A program made the translations under genes and the position numbers. The notes beneath the pieces were generated by a model that worked only from the letters and a program-made list of their open reading frames with translations, had not been told where the DNA came from and searched no databases. A DNA stretch of 64,000 bases from Bradyrhizobium sp. 21 (GTDB taxonomy: Bacteria > Pseudomonadota > Alphaproteobacteria > Rhizobiales > Xanthobacteraceae). The DNA lies in assembly GCF_023073335.1 (NCBI RefSeq), contig NZ_JADPJG010000028.1, positions 62,001 through 126,000 on the forward strand, in the 5' to 3' direction. Shown here piece after piece: positions 6,719 to 15,023 of this stretch. Numbering within the stretch: the stretch's first letter is position 1; the number at the start of each line of letters is the position of its first letter.

Positions 6719-7873
6719 GTGGATGCTCAGACACGCGAGCGTGGGCCGTCCGCGGAACAGCCGCGGAGGACGAAGGAAGCTCCGAGGACATCTCCTGACC
6801 AGCCCCGCGACGCCAAGGAGCAGACGCCGGCGAAGACGCCATCGCTGCGGGAACGGCTTCGCGAGCATTGGCTGCTCGCCACGGTCGGCGCCGTCGTGCT
6901 GATCGCCGCGCTTGTTGGCGGCCTGCTCTACTGGCTTCAGGTACGTCACTACGAATCCACCGACGATGCCTTCGTCGCCGCGCGCAGCTTTTCCGTTGCC
7001 TCGAAAGTCGGGGGCTACGTCACCGACATCCCGGTCACGGACAATCAGCATGTCAATGCGGGCGAGCTCATCGCCAAGATCGACGAACGCGACTACCGGA
7101 TCGCCGTCAGCCAAGCCAACGCGCAGGTTGCCGTCTCGAAGGCCAACATCGACAATGTCGAGGCCCAGATCGTTTCACAACAGGAACAGATCAAGCAAGC
7201 CGAGGCCCAGCTCGAACAGGCGCAGGCCCAGCTGCAGTTCTCGCAGGAGGAGTTCAAGCGCGCGGAAGATCTCGTCGAGAAGGGCGCCGGCACCGTGCAG
7301 CGCCAGCAGCAGACCCGCTCCGATCTTCAGGCGCAGCAGGCCAACACCGAGCGCGCGAAGACGGCCGTGACCGCGGCGCAAGTCGGTATCAAGACGCTGC
7401 AAGCGCAGCTCGAAGGCGCCAGGGCGCAGCTCGAGCAGTCGCAGGCGCAACTCGACCAGGCCAAATTGAACTTGCAGTACACCAGCGTGACCGCCGCGCA
7501 GTCCGGCCGGGTCGTCAAGCTCTCGGGTGCGAAGGGTACTTTCGTCACCGCGGGACAGAGCCTGATGATGTTCGTGCCTGACGAGGTCTGGATCGTCGCC
7601 AACTACAAAGAGACGCAGCTCGCCGACATGCGGCCGGGCCAGCCGGTCGAGATCCGCATTGACGCCTATCCCCACCATAAGCTGACCGGTCATGTCGAGT
7701 CGGTGCAGCCGGGTTCGGGCACCGCCTTCAGCCTGCTGCCGGCGGAGAATGCCACCGGCAATTACGTCAAGGTGGTGCAGCGCGTGCCGGTGAAGATCGT
7801 GGTCGACACCTGGCCGGCCGATCTGCCGGTCGGCCCCGGCATGTCGGTCGTGCCCTGGACCAGGGTGCGATGA
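6719..7873 (+). CDS. emrA: HlyD/EmrA-family membrane fusion protein
   Basis: A 384-residue periplasmic adaptor of a tripartite drug exporter. In order: charged cytoplasmic N-terminus, one membrane segment (HWLLATVGAVVLIAALVGGLLYW), lipoyl half (ARSFSVASKVGGYVTDIPV), a long Gln/Ala-rich coiled coil (QIKQAEAQLEQAQAQLQFSQ and following), the second lipoyl half and beta-barrel (GKGTF..AGQSLMMFVPDEVWIVANY), ending PGMSVVPWTRV, typical of EmrA. The GTG at 6719 with GGGAAAGG upstream is preferred over an ATG at 6599 because a consensus promoter lies between them. Its stop overlaps the emrB start (ATGA), so the pair is translationally coupled. Confidence 0.88.
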   Translation: MDAQTRERGPSAEQPRRTKEAPRTSPDQPRDAKEQTPAKTPSLRERLREHWLLATVGAVVLIAALVGGLLYWLQVRHYESTDDAFVAARSFSVASKVGGYVTDIPVTDNQHVNAGELIAKIDERDYRIAVSQANAQVAVSKANIDNVEAQIVSQQEQIKQAEAQLEQAQAQLQFSQEEFKRAEDLVEKGAGTVQRQQQTRSDLQAQQANTERAKTAVTAAQVGIKTLQAQLEGARAQLEQSQAQLDQAKLNLQYTSVTAAQSGRVVKLSGAKGTFVTAGQSLMMFVPDEVWIVANYKETQLADMRPGQPVEIRIDAYPHHKLTGHVESVQPGSGTAFSLLPAENATGNYVKVVQRVPVKIVVDTWPADLPVGPGMSVVPWTRVR

Positions 7874-9486
7874 CGGACGCCGTCGAAGGCGGCGCCGCAG
7901 GCGGCTGGTCGCCGGAGCGCTCGGCGGCGGGCGGTCATAATCCCTATCTGATCGCCTTCGTCGTCTCGATCGCGACCTTCATGGAGGTGCTCGACACCAC
8001 CATCGCCAATGTGGCGCTGCGACACATCGCGGGCAGCCTCGCGGTCGGCATCGACGAAAGCACCTACGTCATCACCAGCTATCTCGTTGCCAACGCCATC
8101 GTGCTCTCGATCTCGGGCTGGCTGTCGACCGTGATCGGCCGCAAGCGCTTCTACATGATCTGCGTCGCGACCTTCACGCTCTCCTCGCTTTTGTGCGGCT
8201 TCGCCTGGAATTTGCAGTCGCTGGTGCTGTTCCGCATCCTTCAGGGCCTTGGTGGCGGCGGCATGGCGACCAGCGAGCAGGCGATCCTCGCCGACTCCTT
8301 CCCGCCGCAGAAGCGCGGCCAGGCCTTTGCGGTCTATGGCGTCGCCGTCGTGGTCGCGCCGGTGATCGGCCCGACGCTCGGCGGCTGGATCACCGATACC
8401 TATACCTGGCACTGGGTGTTCCTGATCAACGTCCCGATGGGGCTGCTGTCGCTGTTCCTGGTCGGCACGCTGGTCAAGGAGCCGTCGGGCGCGGAGGAGG
8501 AGAGGGAGAAGCTGCTGAGCAAAGGCCTTCGCGTCGACTATGTCGGCTTCCTGCTGGTCGCGATCGGGCTCGGCTCGCTCGAATACGTGCTCGACGAAGG
8601 CCAGCGCAATGACTGGTTCGGCTCCAATATGATCGTGTTCTTCGCGGTGCTTTCAGCTGTGTCCCTGCTCGCGCTGATCCCATGGGAGCTGACACGTGAG
8701 GATCCCATCGTCGATCTCCGCCTGCTCGGCCGCCGCCAGTTTGCCGCCTGCTTCCTCGTCATGCTCGGCACCGGCGCGGTACTTATCTCCACGACGCAGC
8801 TTTTGCCGCAGCTGCTCCAGACCGAGTTGAATTATACGGCGCTGCTCGCCGGCCTCGCCTTGTCGCCCGGAGGCGTCGCGACCCTGGTGCTGATGCCGGT
8901 GGTCGGCCGCCTCGTCGGCAGCGTGCAGCCGAAATATCTGATCATGTTCGGCGCTGCCATCGTCGCGTTCTCGATGTGGCATCTCACGGGGCTCACGGGC
9001 GACATCACCTACGGCTATGCCGCGCTGTCGCGCATCTTTCTCGCCCTCGGGCTGCCTTTCCTGTTCTTGCCGGTGACGACCGCGTCCTATGACGGCGTGC
9101 CGCCTGACAAGACCAACCAGGCCTCCGCGCTGATCAACGTCGCCCGCAACATCGGCGGCTCCATGGGCGTGGCGCTGGCGCAGACCGTCCTGGCGCAGCG
9201 CCAGCAATTCCACCAGAGCCGGCTGATCGAGCACGCCGCGCCGTCGGACCTCGGCTACCAGCAGACCATCGAGACGATGACCCGCTTCTTCCAGGCCCAG
9301 GGCTCGAGCGCCAGCGATGCGGCCTCGCAGGCGGTCGCCTGGGTCGGCCGCATCTTGCAGCAGCAGGTCGATTTGCTCGCCTATATCGACGTGTTCTGGA
9401 CGCTCGCCATCGTCGCCCTGCTGATGATCCCGACGGCGGCCGTGCTGCGGCCAATCAACCTGAGCGCGCCTGCGCGGGGACATTGA
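7870..9486 (+). CDS. emrB: DHA2-family multidrug exporter EmrB
   Basis: A 538-residue inner-membrane proton antiporter with about 14 membrane segments, the DHA2 hallmark. Visible motifs include the TM1 block FMEVLDTTIANVALRHIAG and ASNAI-type motif region, GRKRFYM (motif A), and VAPVIGPTLGGWITD (motif C of exporters). It works with the upstream EmrA adaptor and an outer-membrane TolC-like channel encoded elsewhere. Start ATG at 7870 overlaps the emrA stop by 4 bases. Substrates cannot be read from the sequence; hydrophobic toxins are usual. Confidence 0.9.
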   Translation: MTDAVEGGAAGGWSPERSAAGGHNPYLIAFVVSIATFMEVLDTTIANVALRHIAGSLAVGIDESTYVITSYLVANAIVLSISGWLSTVIGRKRFYMICVATFTLSSLLCGFAWNLQSLVLFRILQGLGGGGMATSEQAILADSFPPQKRGQAFAVYGVAVVVAPVIGPTLGGWITDTYTWHWVFLINVPMGLLSLFLVGTLVKEPSGAEEEREKLLSKGLRVDYVGFLLVAIGLGSLEYVLDEGQRNDWFGSNMIVFFAVLSAVSLLALIPWELTREDPIVDLRLLGRRQFAACFLVMLGTGAVLISTTQLLPQLLQTELNYTALLAGLALSPGGVATLVLMPVVGRLVGSVQPKYLIMFGAAIVAFSMWHLTGLTGDITYGYAALSRIFLALGLPFLFLPVTTASYDGVPPDKTNQASALINVARNIGGSMGVALAQTVLAQRQQFHQSRLIEHAAPSDLGYQQTIETMTRFFQAQGSSASDAASQAVAWVGRILQQQVDLLAYIDVFWTLAIVALLMIPTAAVLRPINLSAPARGH

Positions 9487-9579
9487 GCCAAACGCCGTTC
9501 GGAGAGAAAGGGTGACCGCCGCGCAGGAGTCCGGCTAGACTGGCCGGAACACCAAGCAAGACTCCGGGAGGTAACTTAC

Positions 9580-10581
9580 GTGAAGACCGCGATCACCGAA
9601 CTGTTCGGCATCGAGCACCCCATCATCCAGGGCGGCATGCATTTCGTCGGCTTTGCCGAGCTGGCTGCAGCCGTTTCCAATGCGGGCGGGCTCGGCATCA
9701 TCACCGGTCTCACGCAGAAGACGCCGGAATTGCTCGCGAAGGAAATCGCACGCTGCCGCGACATGACCGACAAGCCGTTCGGCGTGAACCTCACCTTCCT
9801 GCCAACCTTCGCCGCGCCGCCTTATCCGGAATACATCGCGGCCATCGTCGAAGGCGGGGTGAAGAGTGTGGAGACCGCGGGCCGCAGCCCGGAAGCCCAC
9901 ATGCCCGCGCTGAAGGCTGCTGGCATCAGGGTCATCCATAAGTGCACTTCGGTACGGCACTCCCTGAAGGCCGAGCGTATCGGCTGCGACGCCGTCAGCG
10001 TCGACGGCTTTGAGTGCGGCGGACATCCGGGCGAGGACGACATTCCCAACATGATCCTGTTGCCGCGCGCGGCGGAGGAGTTGAAGATCCCGTTCGTGGC
10101 GTCCGGCGGCATGGCCGACGGGCGCAGCCTCGTCGCGGCGTTGTCGCTTGGCGCGGCCGGCATGAACATGGGCACGCGCTTCATCGCCACCAAGGAAGCG
10201 CCGGTGCATCAGAACGTCAAGAACGCGCTGGTCGCGGCGACCGAGCTCGACACCCGCCTGATCATGCGGAGCTTGCGTAACACCGAGCGTGTGCTGAAGA
10301 ACGCCAATGTCGACCGCCTGCTCGAGATCGAACGCGAGAAGGGCGACAAGCTGAAGATCGACGACATCCACGATCAGGTCGCGGGCGTCTATCCCAAGAT
10401 CATGCTGGACGGGCAGATGGACGCGGGTGCCTGGAGCTGCGGCATGGTCGCCGGCCTCATCCACGACATCCCCACCTGCAAGGAACTCGTCGACAGGATC
10501 ATGGCTGAGGCGGAAACCATCATCCGCAGCCGCCTGATGGGGTTCCTTGAAGGGACGGGTGCACCGCGAAAGGTCGCCTGA
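9580..10581 (+). CDS. Nitronate monooxygenase family FMN enzyme
   Basis: A 333-residue TIM-barrel flavoprotein. HPIIQGGMHFVG near the start, SVDGFECGGHPGEDD near residue 140 (the glycine-rich FMN-binding loop with the conserved His), FVASGGMADGRSLVAALSLGA and GTRFIATKE near 175-205 are characteristic of nitronate monooxygenases / 2-nitropropane dioxygenases. These oxidise propionate-3-nitronate and related nitroalkanes, a detoxification role. The start is GTG at 9580 with GGGAGGT upstream. Enoyl-ACP reductase FabK is a relative, but the length and motifs favour NMO. Confidence 0.85.
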   Translation: MKTAITELFGIEHPIIQGGMHFVGFAELAAAVSNAGGLGIITGLTQKTPELLAKEIARCRDMTDKPFGVNLTFLPTFAAPPYPEYIAAIVEGGVKSVETAGRSPEAHMPALKAAGIRVIHKCTSVRHSLKAERIGCDAVSVDGFECGGHPGEDDIPNMILLPRAAEELKIPFVASGGMADGRSLVAALSLGAAGMNMGTRFIATKEAPVHQNVKNALVAATELDTRLIMRSLRNTERVLKNANVDRLLEIEREKGDKLKIDDIHDQVAGVYPKIMLDGQMDAGAWSCGMVAGLIHDIPTCKELVDRIMAEAETIIRSRLMGFLEGTGAPRKVA

Positions 10582-10687
10582 CACTGCAAACTTCTTAACC
10601 ACGGCGGCAGTTGACCGCTGGAAATGCGCGCGACGCCTCCCAAATAGAGGTAAATTACTTCTTAACAATCAATTTCAGGAGGCGTCC

Positions 10688-11107
10688 GTGGTCCTGAACA
10701 GCGTTTCTTTTTCCGTTGCCGTTGCCCTCGTGCTCGCATGGGGCGGCGTCGCGCGTGCTGACGACTACAAGCCCAGTGAGTATCTCGGCCTCGATCTTTC
10801 GAAGGCGGTGATGTCGCCGAAGCGGCTTGGGCCCGAAACCCAATTCGCGCCGGTCGCGCTGGAGGCGCGCGGCGGCAACGAGGCGCAGGCGCGCGCCGAG
10901 CCGGTCGACGTGCCGAAGAAGGTCGCCGCCGAACGCGTGCGCGTGGCGGAGCCGAAGGTCGCGCAGGCCAAGCCCGCGCAGCCGCGCGGTGCAGCCCGCA
11001 CCAGGCTCGCGCATCGCCACGGCAATCCGCTCGACGCGCAGGCGAGCGATACCCGTATCCAGACCTGGCCTTGCCGCAGCGGCGGCATCTGCAACTGGAA
11101 GCACTAG
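10688..11107 (+). CDS. Small exported hypothetical protein
   Basis: A GTG at 10688 follows a perfect AGGAGG site with a 5-base gap. The 139-residue product has a signal peptide (VLNSVSFSVAVALVLAWGG, cut after ARA before DDYKPSEYL), then an Ala/Lys/Val-rich low-complexity stretch (KVAAERVRVAEPKVAQAKPA) and a C-terminal PCRSGGICNWKH with two Cys that could form a disulfide in the periplasm. No domain is recognised. A longer frame upstream overlaps the NMO gene and lacks a Shine-Dalgarno site. Confidence 0.7.
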   Translation: MVLNSVSFSVAVALVLAWGGVARADDYKPSEYLGLDLSKAVMSPKRLGPETQFAPVALEARGGNEAQARAEPVDVPKKVAAERVRVAEPKVAQAKPAQPRGAARTRLAHRHGNPLDAQASDTRIQTWPCRSGGICNWKH

Positions 11108-11225
11108 CTCAGTTCCGCGCCGTCATCCGCACGTCGTAAAACCGTAGGCCCACGGTCAAGAAACCGTAAGCCGGGAGTCAAACGACGCAGGCACCTTCCG
11201 TCGCGATTCGACGAAGGTTTCCTGA

Positions 11226-12791
11226 ATGGCATCGCTCCGCGCCTCGCGCGCCTGGACTCGGCGGCAATTCCTGGTCCGCTCCACCTCCAGCCTCGCCGTC
11301 GCCGCGCTCGCAAAGCCACATCTCAGTCGTGCCGCCGACCGTCCACAGATCGCAGGCGGGATCCAGTCCGGCGACGTCTCGAATGGCTCCGCCGTCATAT
11401 GGGCGCGCGCCGACCGGCCGGCGCGGATGCAGGTGGAATATTCGACCGTGGAGAGCTTCAAGAGCGTCATCGCGTCGGTTTCGAGCGACGCGTTGCCGGA
11501 TGCCGACTTCACCTCAAAGCTGCAGCTCGCCGATCTGCCGCCCGGGCAGGACATCTTCTATCGTGTGCGCTTCGACGATATCGCGAGCGGCATCGCCGGC
11601 GAAAGCCGCATCGGCCGTTTCCGCACTGCACCGGCCGCGGGCCGGTCGATCTCGTTCCTGTGGTCCGGCGACACCGCGGGCCAGGGCTGGGGCATTGACA
11701 CCGCGCGCGGCGGCTATCGCAGCTATCGCACCATGCGCGACAACCGCCCGGACTTCTTCATCCACTCCGGCGACCACATTTACGCCGACTGCACGATTCC
11801 CTCCGAGCAGAAGCTGCCGAACGGCGAGACCTGGCGCAATGTCGTCACCGAGGAGAAATCCGAGGTTGCGCACACGCTGGCGCAATTCCGCGGCAATTAC
11901 AAATACAACCATCTCGACGAGCATTTTCGCGCCTTCCACGCCGAGGTGCCGATGTTCGCCCAGTGGGACGACCACGAGGTCACCAACGACTGGTCGCCGA
12001 CCGGCAGCCATGACGAGGCCGGCTACGAGGACGACGGCACCCCGCGCCTGGTCGCACGCGCCCGCCGTGCCTTCTTCGACTTCATGCCGATCCGCGACAT
12101 CGGCACGCGAAAGGGGCGGGTCTATCGCAAGATCTCTTACGGCCCGCTGCTCGACGTCTTCATGGTCGACATGCGCAGCTATCGCGACGACAGCTGGAAT
12201 AAGGGCAGCGACCACCGCGGCTGGATTTTTGGGGCCGAGCAGCTCGCCTGGCTGAAGCGTGAGCTCGCGGCCTCGCGCGCGACCTGGAAGGTGATCGCGG
12301 CCGATTTGCCGATCGGCCTGGTCAGCCTCGATGCGGTCGCGCTCGGCAATGGAGCGCCCGACCGGCGGGAGCACGAGATCGCCGATCTTCTCGCCTCCAT
12401 CAAGCGCGCCGGAATCCGCAACATCGTCTGGCTCACCGCGGACATGCATTACACGGCCGCGCATTACTACGATCCGAACAGAGCGCAATTCCAGGACTTC
12501 GAACCGTTCTGGGAATTCGTCTCCGGCCCCCTGCACGCCGGCACCTGGGGCCCGGGAGAGCTCGACGACACCTTTGGCCCGGTCGCGATGTATCAAAACG
12601 GGTGCAGCCCGGCGCAGGGCGAAAATCTGGCCCCCTGCTTCGGACTCCAGTTTTTCGGCAAGGTCGACATCGACGGTAGCTCGGGAGTAATGACCGTGAC
12701 CCTGAAGGATGTCGACGACCGCGACCTTTGGTCGGTCGACATCGTGCCGCAGCCACAGGCGCGCCAGGCCGTGGTGGCGCAGCATTCATAG
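11226..12791 (+). CDS. phoD: PhoD-family alkaline phosphatase / phosphodiesterase, Tat-exported
   Basis: A 521-residue protein with a twin-arginine signal (WTRRQFLVRSTSSLAVAALA), an N-terminal Fn3-like PhoD domain (QIAGGIQSGDVSNGSAVIWAR), then the metallophosphatase core: LWSGDTAG, FIHSGDHIYADC with the conserved Cys, MFAQWDDHEVTNDW and WLTADMHYTAAHYY. These residues ligate Fe and Ca in PhoD enzymes, which release phosphate from phosphomono- and diesters in the periplasm. Expression is usually induced by phosphate limitation; a clear Pho box was not identified upstream. The PhoD assignment is strong, the substrate unproven. Confidence 0.88.
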   Translation: MASLRASRAWTRRQFLVRSTSSLAVAALAKPHLSRAADRPQIAGGIQSGDVSNGSAVIWARADRPARMQVEYSTVESFKSVIASVSSDALPDADFTSKLQLADLPPGQDIFYRVRFDDIASGIAGESRIGRFRTAPAAGRSISFLWSGDTAGQGWGIDTARGGYRSYRTMRDNRPDFFIHSGDHIYADCTIPSEQKLPNGETWRNVVTEEKSEVAHTLAQFRGNYKYNHLDEHFRAFHAEVPMFAQWDDHEVTNDWSPTGSHDEAGYEDDGTPRLVARARRAFFDFMPIRDIGTRKGRVYRKISYGPLLDVFMVDMRSYRDDSWNKGSDHRGWIFGAEQLAWLKRELAASRATWKVIAADLPIGLVSLDAVALGNGAPDRREHEIADLLASIKRAGIRNIVWLTADMHYTAAHYYDPNRAQFQDFEPFWEFVSGPLHAGTWGPGELDDTFGPVAMYQNGCSPAQGENLAPCFGLQFFGKVDIDGSSGVMTVTLKDVDDRDLWSVDIVPQPQARQAVVAQHS

Positions 12792-12935
12792 CCGCTAACC
12801 CGATCTTGATTGGCCGCCCCGCGCCTCCCGCGCTATAGTGGTCCTTCCCGCCACCTCTTTTCCATCACCGAAGAGTCTGCTCACGCGGCATCGCCGCGCG
12901 CATCCGGCGGGCCGAAATATTTCAGGAGTTGACCC

Positions 12936-13754
12936 ATGGATAATCTCAAGACACAGGGCATCAGCATGCCCAAGCTCGGCCTCGGCACCTTCCGCATGCA
13001 GGGCGATGCCTGCCGCGCTGCAGTCGAGAGCGCGTTGTCGATCGGCTATCGCCATATCGACACCGCCGAGATGTATGCCAACGAGGAGCCGATCGGTGCT
13101 GCGCTCGCCGCGGCTGGCGTGCCGCGTGGCGATCTGCATGTCACGACAAAGGTCTGGCACGAGAATCTCGGCCCCGATGCCGTCCGCCGCGCCTTCGACG
13201 CCAGCCTGAAGAAGCTTCGGCTCGACCACGTCGACCTCTATCTCGTGCACTGGCCGTCGAAGGCCGCGAACTGGGGCGCGGTATTTGAGACCTTGATGAA
13301 GCTGAAGGAGGAAGGGCGCACCCGGGCGATCGGCGTCGCCAATTTCACCACGGCGCTGCTCAAGATCGCGGTCGAGGACATCAAGGCGCCGATCGCCTGC
13401 AACCAGATCGAATATCACGCGATGCTCGATCAAGCGAAAGTTTTGGCCTATCTCCAGGCCAAGTCGATTCCGCTGGTCGCCTATTGCCCGTTGGCACAGG
13501 GACGCGTCGCATCTGATCCGGTGCTGGCCGAGATCGGCGCCAGGCACAACGCGACCGCCGCGCAAGTCGCGCTGAAATGGCTGCTGGATCAGGATGGCGT
13601 TGCTGCGATCCCGAAGGCCTCGCGCCTTGAGAGCCAGCAGGCCAATATCGACGCGCTGAAAATCAAGCTCGACGAGGCCGACCGCACCAAGATCGCCGCG
13701 CTGCCGAAGGACAGGCGCTGCGTCAATCCCGGCTTCGCGCCGGCATGGGACTAA
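12936..13754 (+). CDS. Aldo/keto reductase (2,5-diketo-D-gluconate reductase type)
   Basis: A 272-residue NADPH-dependent reductase. The catalytic tetrad is visible: Asp and Tyr in YRHIDTAEMYANE (D45/Y50 region), Lys in VTTKVWHENL and His in LYLVHWPSK. GVANFTTALL and the C-terminal IPKASRLESQQANID bind the cofactor. The short length and Trp-poor loops fit the AKR5-like prokaryotic group, which reduces methylglyoxal, diketogluconate and similar carbonyls. The ATG follows CAGGAG with a good gap. It is followed by a bidirectional terminator. Confidence 0.88.
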   Translation: MDNLKTQGISMPKLGLGTFRMQGDACRAAVESALSIGYRHIDTAEMYANEEPIGAALAAAGVPRGDLHVTTKVWHENLGPDAVRRAFDASLKKLRLDHVDLYLVHWPSKAANWGAVFETLMKLKEEGRTRAIGVANFTTALLKIAVEDIKAPIACNQIEYHAMLDQAKVLAYLQAKSIPLVAYCPLAQGRVASDPVLAEIGARHNATAAQVALKWLLDQDGVAAIPKASRLESQQANIDALKIKLDEADRTKIAALPKDRRCVNPGFAPAWD

Positions 13755-13781
13755 CTTCGCCGAAGGTGTCGAACACGCAAA

Positions 13782-13807
13782 GAAATGGCCCCGTGAGGGG
13801 CCATTTC
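13782..13807. terminator. Bidirectional Rho-independent terminator
   Basis: GAAATGGCCCC and GGGGCCATTTC form a perfect 11-bp stem around GTGA, between the convergent aldo/keto reductase and His-rich genes. The T/A flanks on both sides would serve either direction. Confidence 0.8.
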
Positions 13808-13823
13808 CGTATTGCGTTGCGCA

Positions 13824-14045
13824 TTAGTCCCAGTGGTGACGGTGACCACGCTTGACCACGACGATCCGGTCGTGATGATGCCAGCCGCGATGCCAGCCGT
13901 GGTCACGATGCTCGCGCATTTCGGCGCGGGCGCCGTAGCCGTGATGATGGCCGTTCCTGATCACCACCGTCTCCGCATTTGCCATCGTCGGCGCAACGAT
14001 CGCGAACGCGCCGAGAGCCGCAACCACATAAGCAAGTTTCTTCAT
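13824..14045 (-). CDS. Small exported histidine-rich protein
   Basis: A 73-residue protein starting MKKLAYVVAALGAFAIVAPT with a signal peptide cut near MANA-ETVV. The mature part carries 13 or so His in about 50 residues (HHHGYGAR, HRDHGWHRGWHHHD, KRGHRHHW), suggesting binding of Zn, Ni or Cu in the periplasm, which is inference. The ATG at 14045 has a GGAGGA site; an upstream in-frame start at 14060 would lie on top of it. A GGAAC-N16-GGTT site is upstream, linking it to the other stress-type promoters. Confidence 0.75.
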   Translation of the reverse strand: MKKLAYVVAALGAFAIVAPTMANAETVVIRNGHHHGYGARAEMREHRDHGWHRGWHHHDRIVVVKRGHRHHWD

Positions 14046-14075
14046 GATGTCCTCCTCCAACTCAGTGCACAGGAA

Positions 14076-14100
14076 AACCGCGCATGTGCGGGAACGTTCC
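14076..14100 (-). promoter_or_regulatory. Candidate EcfG-type promoter of the His-rich gene
   Basis: On the minus strand GGAAC (14100-14096), 16 bases, then GGTT (14079-14076), about 30 bases before the start codon at 14045. Same form as the sites at 5862-5886 and 5908-5933. Confidence 0.45.
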
Positions 14101-14140
14101 GCAAGAATCGCAGGAGATTTCTGAACGGCTGTTCAGGTGG

Positions 14141-14593
14141 TTAATCGCAGCGTTGTTGTGAAAGTGTTGGCGCGCCGGTCGCGACGTATTTGCCGTCCCT
14201 GATCGTGTACTCGCCGCGCTCGCTGCGATTGTAGATCGCGCGCAAACTACCTTGCTTTGACAGCAGCAGCCCGAACTCACGGGTCTGGTGCAGCGAGGGG
14301 AAGTAAACCATCACATTGAGCAGACCCTCGGTGCCGACCGTGACGGACACCACTTCGTTCTCGTCCTTGGCCTCGCCGAAATTGCGCCGGTACATCACCC
14401 TTCCGTCGTTCCGGATTTCGTAAGTCAGCACCGCGCCCTTGTCGCGGTCGGGCCGAGCCGCGCAATCGACCGCCCATGAGCCGAGCAGGCCCCATTGCTC
14501 GACCGTCGCCGCAAGCGTCTCGGCGCCGGCCGCGGGCGCGAATGCAAACCACAGCAGCGCCGCCGTGATCCAGCGGCTCAAACAACGCGTCAT
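14141..14593 (-). CDS. Exported hypothetical protein, 150 residues
   Basis: The protein starts MTRCLSRWITAALLWFAFAP, a signal peptide cut after AAGA. The mature part (EQWGLLGSWAVDCAARPDRD, then TYEIRNDGRVMYRRNFGE) reads as a small beta-sheet protein in which LLGSWAVDC recalls rhizobial periplasmic proteins that begin with a GxWxxDC motif. No function is assigned. Upstream frame extension to 14758 would overlap the divergent regulator gene without a ribosome-binding site. Confidence 0.65.
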   Translation of the reverse strand: MTRCLSRWITAALLWFAFAPAAGAETLAATVEQWGLLGSWAVDCAARPDRDKGAVLTYEIRNDGRVMYRRNFGEAKDENEVVSVTVGTEGLLNVMVYFPSLHQTREFGLLLSKQGSLRAIYNRSERGEYTIRDGKYVATGAPTLSQQRCD

Positions 14594-14750
14594 GTTCTGA
14601 AAAGCCCCGCTTCCAATAATGCCGAAGTGTAGCATCCCGCGCGCGATCGTCCACGCAGACCGCCATTCGCGCGCGAATTTGATCCGCGTCAATGAGGCCG
14701 GCTGTATCAGGGCTAGGATGGCGCTCCCGAAGGCGAAATTGGATAGACCG

Positions 14751-15023
14751 ATGCTCAATCAAGTCAGGGATTTCGCGGGCGAGGTGCTGCCGGGGAGCTG
14801 TGGCGTGCCGCCTTATTCCGAGACCGGGTTTCTGGCTGAGCTGGGTGACCGCCTAAGGTCCTCGCGCATGCGCTGCGACCTGTCGCGGCGGGAGCTTGCC
14901 CGCCGCTCCGGGATTTCCGAGCGCTACATCGCCCAGATCGAGGCCGGCAAGGGCAACGTCTCGATAGTACTGCTGCTGCGGCTGGCCTCCGCGATCCACG
15001 GCAGCCAGCCTCGGGCGGCTTAA
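14751..15023 (+). CDS. XRE-type HTH regulator, short; possibly the truncated N-terminal part of a BzdR-like protein
   Basis: The 90-residue product has an XRE helix-turn-helix: LGDRLRSSRMRCDLSRRELA followed by RRSGISERYIAQIEAGKGNV and a third helix IVLLLRLASAI. That pattern matches the N-terminus of BzdR-like regulators, in which the HTH is followed by a shikimate-kinase-like effector domain of about 170 residues. Here the frame stops soon after the HTH, and its TAA overlaps the stop of the convergent aminotransferase gene. It may be a free-standing HTH or a truncated remnant. The start is uncertain: ATG 14751 or ATG 14718. Confidence 0.55.
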   Translation: MLNQVRDFAGEVLPGSCGVPPYSETGFLAELGDRLRSSRMRCDLSRRELARRSGISERYIAQIEAGKGNVSIVLLLRLASAIHGSQPRAA

